Positions 59,838-64,000 of a stretch of DNA of 64,000 bases are shown here, piece by piece. A program made the translations under genes and the position numbers. The notes under the pieces are model-generated. The model worked only from the letters and a program-made list of their open reading frames with translations. It was not told where the DNA came from and did not search any database. Every line of letters begins with the position of its first letter. Position 1 is the first letter of the stretch. This DNA is from Nocardia terpenica (GTDB lineage Bacteria; Actinomycetota; Actinomycetes; Mycobacteriales; Mycobacteriaceae), in contig NZ_JABMCZ010000005.1 of assembly GCF_013186535.1 (NCBI RefSeq), positions 186,001 to 250,000 on the forward strand, read 5' to 3'.

Positions 59838-61496
59838 TCAGGTGAGCGGGCCGGTCGGTGAGCGGGAAGGGCGGTAACCGATGCCGGTCTTCTGGACGGT
59901 GCCGTCCTTGGCGGGGACCGCGGCCATGGCGCGCTCGGCCAGGGCCGCGATGGTGAGGCTGGGGTTGACGCCGGGGTTGTAGGGGACGGCCGAGCCGTCG
60001 GTGATGAGCAGGTTCCGGTAGCCGAATACGCGGTGGTTACCGTCGATGAGGCCGTTGGCGGGGTCGGTGCCGAGTATGGCGCCGCCGAGAATGTGGGCGG
60101 TGAAGGGGATGCCGAAGGATTCGGTGGCCCACAGCTGGGGGACGGCGTCGTATTTTTCGGCCATGTGCTCGATGAAGTCGTTGAGCGGGGGGATGGAGGT
60201 GGGCAGCGGATGGGCCGGATCCACGCGGGCTCGCAAACCGATGCCGCCGAACCAGCGCCGCACGGATTGTAATTGGATGATGCCGTCGCGATTCCACATG
60301 GCGGCGACGATCATCGAGTGCCGCGACCAGCCGAACACATTCCGAGAGCGCAGGAAATCCCAGGGGTGCACCAGGATTGCGCGCAACAGCTGCAGGGGCC
60401 GGGGCATGCGGGTGGCGCCGCCGGTCAGCGGGAGGAACAGCGCGCCCATCGCATCGCCGCCGCCACCGTATTGGGCCCATTGGAAATGCAGGTCGTCGGT
60501 CGGCAGCAGGCTGCCGGTGAGGGCCACGCCGTCGGTGAGGTCGGCGGTGCGGTCGCGGAGCATGATCGCGCCCATCGACTCGGCGTTGGTGCGGACGTCG
60601 CGGCCGATGCGCTCGCTCAGGGCGGGCAGCGAGCCGCGGCGGCGGCAGGCGGCCAGTAGTCGGCTGGTGCCCAGCGTCCCCGCGGCCAGCACCACCCCGC
60701 GGGCGCGAAGTACCGTGCGGCGCTTGCGAATCCAGGCGCCCGGGCGTCGGGCGCGGATCTCGTATCCGTCGGCGCCGTCGGCCGCCCCGATCGGCCGGAT
60801 ATCGGTGACCAACCGCTCCGGCAGCACCCGCGCGCCCCGCCGCTCGGCCAGGTAGAGATAGTTCTTGTCGAGGCTGTTCTTGGCGTTGTGGCGGCACCCG
60901 ACCATGCAGCGGCCGCATTCGATGCACCCGGCCCGCTCCGGGCCCTCGCCACCGAAGTACGGATCGGGGACGGTGACGCCGGGTTCGGTACCGAAGAAGA
61001 CCCCGATCCGGGTCGGGCGGTATCGATCGGCGCCGATGCCCAGCTCCTCGGCGGTGGCGATGATCATGGCGTCGCGTGAGGTCTTTCGCGGGGTGTCGAC
61101 GACACCGAGCATGAATTCGGCGATCTCGTAATAAGGGTCGAGGTCGACCGCGGCGCCGACCGCGGTATTCAACCGCTCCCGGAAGGTGGCGCCCGCGCGA
61201 TAGAGCGTTTGCGAATAGACCAGACTGCCGCCGCCGACGCCCGCACCGCTGACAATGGAAATGTTGCGGAAGAAAGTCATCCGGAGAATGCCGCGCAGGC
61301 CGAGGCCGGGCATCCAGAAGTACTTGCGCAGATTCCACGTCGTCTCGGGCAAATCCTCAGTGGCCCACCGCCGCCCGCATTCCAGCACCGCGACCGAGTA
61401 ACCGCGCTCGGCCAGCCGCAGCGCCGCGACGCTGCCACCGAAACCGGAGCCGATGACGACCCAGTCATAGTCGAATCCGTTGTCGTTCAGCGGCAC
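59838..61496 (-). CDS. GMC family FAD-dependent oxidoreductase, ChoD-like (copy 2)
   Basis: 552-residue FAD oxidoreductase of the same branch as the protein at 28066. N-terminal DYDWVVIGSGFGGSVAALRL, GAGVGGGSLVYSQT, Cys-rich CIECGRCMVGCRHNAKNSL, and C-terminal DGSAVPYNPGVNPSLTIAAL. Expected to act on sterols or other lipid alcohols; true cholesterol oxidase activity is not proven even for mycobacterial ChoD. ATG 61496. Upstream CCGAA-ACG-TTCGG may be a small operator. No sterol-catabolism genes are nearby. Confidence 0.87.
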   Translation of the reverse strand: MPLNDNGFDYDWVVIGSGFGGSVAALRLAERGYSVAVLECGRRWATEDLPETTWNLRKYFWMPGLGLRGILRMTFFRNISIVSGAGVGGGSLVYSQTLYRAGATFRERLNTAVGAAVDLDPYYEIAEFMLGVVDTPRKTSRDAMIIATAEELGIGADRYRPTRIGVFFGTEPGVTVPDPYFGGEGPERAGCIECGRCMVGCRHNAKNSLDKNYLYLAERRGARVLPERLVTDIRPIGAADGADGYEIRARRPGAWIRKRRTVLRARGVVLAAGTLGTSRLLAACRRRGSLPALSERIGRDVRTNAESMGAIMLRDRTADLTDGVALTGSLLPTDDLHFQWAQYGGGGDAMGALFLPLTGGATRMPRPLQLLRAILVHPWDFLRSRNVFGWSRHSMIVAAMWNRDGIIQLQSVRRWFGGIGLRARVDPAHPLPTSIPPLNDFIEHMAEKYDAVPQLWATESFGIPFTAHILGGAILGTDPANGLIDGNHRVFGYRNLLITDGSAVPYNPGVNPSLTIAALAERAMAAVPAKDGTVQKTGIGYRPSRSPTGPLT

Positions 61497-61615
61497 TGAT
61501 ACCTCCGAGATCGCGGAGCGGTATCCGAAACGTTCGGTGTTTCCAGTTTGCTCGGGCGGTCACGGAGCTGTCAAGGCGGCCTGCCCGGCCGCCGACGAGT
61601 GAAACATGTTGTGTT

Positions 61616-62389
61616 CTAATGGGTTCCGAGGGGGGCGGTCACCAGGTGCGGGCGACCGGTCAGCGGGTGGGTGATGATCGCGCTGCGCACACCGAATATG
61701 TCGGACATCGTCTGTGCGGTCAACGTCTTCTCCGGTGTGTCGCAAGCGATGACTCGGCCGTGCTGGACGAGCAGGAGGTGATCGCAGTACGCCAGCGCGT
61801 GATCCAGGTCGTGCAGGGCGGCGACGGTGGTGAGGCCGAGCCCGCGGACCAGTTCCAGCAGTTCCAGTTGGGCGCCGGGGTCCAGGTGATTGGTGAGTTC
61901 GTCCAGCAGCAGGACCGGTGTCTGCTGGGCGAGAGCGCGAGCGAGCAGCACGCGTTGGCGTTCCCCGCCGGACAGGGAGGTGAGCGGCCGATGGGCCGCC
62001 CAGGACATGCCGACGCGGTCGAGGGCGTCGCGGACGATGTCGCGGTCGGCGGCATCGGCGCGCCCGAGTCCGCCCTGATGCGGAATGCGGCCCATGGCAA
62101 CGGTTTCCAGGACGGAGAAGGCGTGCTCGATGCTCTGGTCCTGCGCGACGACGGCGGTGCGCAGGCCGGATTGTCTTGCGCTGGTACGCCATACGTCGTC
62201 GGATCCGATGCGCACCACGCCCGCGCTCGGTCGCAGTGCGCGATACAGGCAGCGCAGCAGGGTGCTCTTGCCGGAGCCGTTGGGCCCGGCCAGCCCGGTG
62301 AACGAGCCGGGTTCGATGGTCAGGTCGATGCCGTCGAGCACCGGGGCGGCGTCGAGCACGACCCGCAGTCCGCGAACCTCGATTCTCAT
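61616..62389 (-). CDS. ABC importer ATPase, Fe3+-siderophore/B12 (FecE) type
   Basis: 257-residue ATPase energising the FecCD-type permease. Walker A GPNGSGKSTLLR, Q-loop VVAQDQSIEHAFSVLETVAM, signature SLSGGERQRVLLARAL, Walker B PVLLLDELTNHLDPG (Glu replaced in DELT, as usual in this group) and H-loop AALHDLDHALAYCD. ATG 62389 overlaps the permease stop by 4 bp. Last gene of a minus-strand operon binding protein-permease-ATPase. Iron control by IdeR or DmdR is likely, but the promoter is outside the window. Confidence 0.92.
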   Translation of the reverse strand: MRIEVRGLRVVLDAAPVLDGIDLTIEPGSFTGLAGPNGSGKSTLLRCLYRALRPSAGVVRIGSDDVWRTSARQSGLRTAVVAQDQSIEHAFSVLETVAMGRIPHQGGLGRADAADRDIVRDALDRVGMSWAAHRPLTSLSGGERQRVLLARALAQQTPVLLLDELTNHLDPGAQLELLELVRGLGLTTVAALHDLDHALAYCDHLLLVQHGRVIACDTPEKTLTAQTMSDIFGVRSAIITHPLTGRPHLVTAPLGTH

Positions 62390-63453
62390 GCGAGCCCGCC
62401 CTTCCGACGGCGCAGCAGGACGAGGAACGCCGGTGCGCCGAGCGCGGCGGTGATGATGCCGATCGGAATCTCGTTGGGCCGGTCGATGATTCGGCTCGCG
62501 AGGTCGACCAGGACCAGGAACAGCGCGCCGCCGAGCACGGCCACCGGCAGCATGCGGCGATGATCGGGTCCGACGAGCAGCCGCGCGGCGTTGGGGACGA
62601 TGAGCCCGAGGAAGCCGATTCCGCCCGCGGCGGCGACGGCGGCCGCGGTGAGCAGCGCGGACATCCCGAGCAGCAACAGCCGCAACCGATTCGGGTGCAC
62701 GCCCAGCCCGGCGGCGGTGTCGTCGCCGAGCGACAGCGCGTTCATCGCCTGCGCCCGCACCGGCAGCACGAGCACCGCGACGCCGAGCGCGACCGCCGGT
62801 GCGGCCAGCGCCGACCAGGTGGCCGACGACAGCGAACCGAGCAGCCAGAACATCACGCCCCGCAGTTCGGCGGGACGGGCCCGCAGTTGCAGGTAGCTGG
62901 TGGCGGCGGTACCGAGGTAGGACACCGCGATCGCCGCGAGCACCAGATCCGAGCCGCGCAGCTGCCCGCCACGCTGGGCCAGCAGGAAGACCGCGAGCAG
63001 GCTCAGCAGCGCCCCGGCGAACGCGAATCCGGTGACGCCCACGGTGGTTGCCAGCCACAGGCCGCCGGTCATGGCGATCACCGCACCGAGCGAGGCGCCG
63101 GAGGTGACGCCGAACAGGTACGGGTCGGCGAGCGGGTTGCGCACCAGGTTTTGCAGGCAGGCGCCCGCGACGCCGAGGGCGCCACCGACGAGCGCGGCCA
63201 GCAGCACGCGCGGCGCGCGGAACTGCCACACGATCTGATCGGCCAGCGGGTCGGCCGCGTATCGCTCCCCTCCCAGGTGCGCCGCGAGCACGCGCACGAC
63301 ATCGGCCGGGGAGACGGTGACGGTGCCGAGCCCGATCGCCACAATCACCGCCACCACCAGCGCCACCGCCGAACCCACCAGCAGCGGCCCATAGGCGCGG
63401 CCCGGTACCAGGTGCGGCCGGGCGTGGCGCTCAGCTGCCCGCGGCGAGGGCAT
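62386..63453 (-). CDS. FecCD-type ABC permease, Fe3+-siderophore/B12 uptake
   Basis: 355-residue permease with about ten spans. Family blocks: QFRAPRVLLAALVGGALGVA GACLQNLVRNPLADPYLFGV TSGASLGAV, LGDDTAAGLGVHPNRLRLLL and GGIGFLGLIVPNAARLLVGP DHR, the last being the coupling region to the ATPase. One permease gene only, so it acts as homodimer. ATG 63453 overlaps the binding-protein gene by 23 bp; a longer upstream frame has no similarity. Confidence 0.92.
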   Translation of the reverse strand: MPSPRAAERHARPHLVPGRAYGPLLVGSAVALVVAVIVAIGLGTVTVSPADVVRVLAAHLGGERYAADPLADQIVWQFRAPRVLLAALVGGALGVAGACLQNLVRNPLADPYLFGVTSGASLGAVIAMTGGLWLATTVGVTGFAFAGALLSLLAVFLLAQRGGQLRGSDLVLAAIAVSYLGTAATSYLQLRARPAELRGVMFWLLGSLSSATWSALAAPAVALGVAVLVLPVRAQAMNALSLGDDTAAGLGVHPNRLRLLLLGMSALLTAAAVAAAGGIGFLGLIVPNAARLLVGPDHRRMLPVAVLGGALFLVLVDLASRIIDRPNEIPIGIITAALGAPAFLVLLRRRKGGLA

Positions 63454-64000
63454 CGGCGATCTTTGCGACGGCGACGGCATTGAGCGGCCCCAGATAAGGA
63501 CTGTCGGACAGGGAGATATAGCGTTTGCCGCGCGCGGCGGCCCAGCCGGGGAATTCCGCGAACAGGTCCGCGGCCAGGCGGTCGGCGTTCTCGTCGCCCC
63601 GGTATCGGCCGATGACCACCAGGTCGACCGGTGCGGCGGCCAGGGCCTCGGCATTGATCTGGGCCAATTCGTCGGAGGTGCGGCCCCCGAACGGGTTTCG
63701 CCCGCCCGCGCGGGTGATGATGTCGTCGTAGATGCCGCCGCCGAACACCGCGGGCAGCCCGTTGCTGTTCATGGCGCTCATTCCGGGATAGACCAGCAGC
63801 ACAGTCGGCCGCGAGCGGGTGCCGACGCGGTGTTCGATCTCGGCGAGGCGGGCGCGCTGGGCGTTGACGTAGTCGGCGGCGCGCTGCTGCACATCGAAGA
63901 TGCGACCGAGCGACAGCAGCAGTTCGAACGACGATTCCACCGACTGCTTCGCCGTGGCCTGCCGCTGCGCCCGCGACGCGGCAGGGTCACCGAGCGCGCA
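63431..64000 (-). CDS. ABC substrate-binding protein, Fe3+-siderophore/B12 type (5' end outside window)
   Basis: C-terminal 189 residues of a periplasmic-binding-fold protein (helical-backbone metal receptor family). It shows RPTVLLVYPGMSAMNSNGLP, GGIYDDIITRAGGRNPFGG, TSDELAQINAEALAAAPVDL VVIGRYRGDE and ISLSDSPYLGPLNAVAVAKI as in FecB/BtuF-type proteins. The open frame continues without stop to the window edge, so signal peptide and lipobox are not visible. It precedes the permease and ATPase genes in one operon. Siderophore is favoured over cobalamin on family frequency only. Confidence 0.88.
   Translation of the reverse strand, partial: CALGDPAASRAQRQATAKQSVESSFELLLSLGRIFDVQQRAADYVNAQRARLAEIEHRVGTRSRPTVLLVYPGMSAMNSNGLPAVFGGGIYDDIITRAGGRNPFGGRTSDELAQINAEALAAAPVDLVVIGRYRGDENADRLAADLFAEFPGWAAARGKRYISLSDSPYLGPLNAVAVAKIADALAAGS

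Overview
The window is high-GC actinomycete DNA, most likely from Nocardia or a close mycolic-acid relative. The evidence is a mycobacterial-type arabinan arabinosyltransferase (AftC), an antigen-85-like mycolyltransferase, LytR-CpsA-Psr cell-wall ligases, two ChoD-like GMC oxidoreductases, an aa3 oxidase subunit I, and many GTG starts and 4-bp start/stop overlaps. I see no rRNA, tRNA or CRISPR array.

1-10.4 kb: a compact plus-strand terpene cluster. It encodes an isoprenyl diphosphate synthase, a Family 2B encapsulin shell protein with a cyclic-nucleotide-binding-like domain, three MEP-pathway enzymes (IspH, DXS, IspG), a class I terpene synthase whose first ~22 residues are a ferredoxin Cys motif, a second Family 2B shell protein, and a second terpene cyclase with a flexible N-terminus. 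The natural reading is a dedicated C5 supply feeding a prenyl synthase and two cyclases, some of them enclosed in a one- or two-component protein shell. This is the most unusual system in the window.

10.4-31 kb: envelope, stress and lipid genes. They include two secreted CocE/NonD hydrolase paralogues, an Ag85-like esterase, a papain-like protease, a MerR/Old Yellow Enzyme pair with a MerR-type promoter, a LigD-type ligase, a GT87 transferase, a LexA-like repressor, tandem LCP proteins and a ChoD-like oxidase. aftC follows and is split by a complete IS630-family element (30976-32138, TA target duplication); its original 5' end can still be read on the far side.

32-43.7 kb: an SGNH hydrolase, a degenerate FkbH-like HAD protein, a double TerD protein, a DUF2599 lipoprotein, a membrane protein, and a four-gene PLP/sulfur operon (cysteine-desulfurase-like, HMA-tailed unknown, Y4yA-like decarboxylase fold, cysteine synthase fused to rhodanese). 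RodA and a small coiled-coil protein follow.

44-54 kb: an NhaP antiporter with a UBP-type zinc finger, then an M-box Mg2+ riboswitch ahead of a small leader ORF, mgtC and an ABC permease/ATPase pair without a binding protein. A TetR/MFS efflux pair and a cyclase-family hydrolase come next.

54-64 kb: a secreted DUF4360 protein, a CRP-like site, small unknown genes, a second DHA2 efflux pump, ctaD, a second ChoD-like oxidase, and a siderophore/B12-type ABC importer cut by the window edge. A short palindrome containing CCGGCCAAAAGC recurs at three intergenic places and is probably a dispersed repeat used as a terminator.
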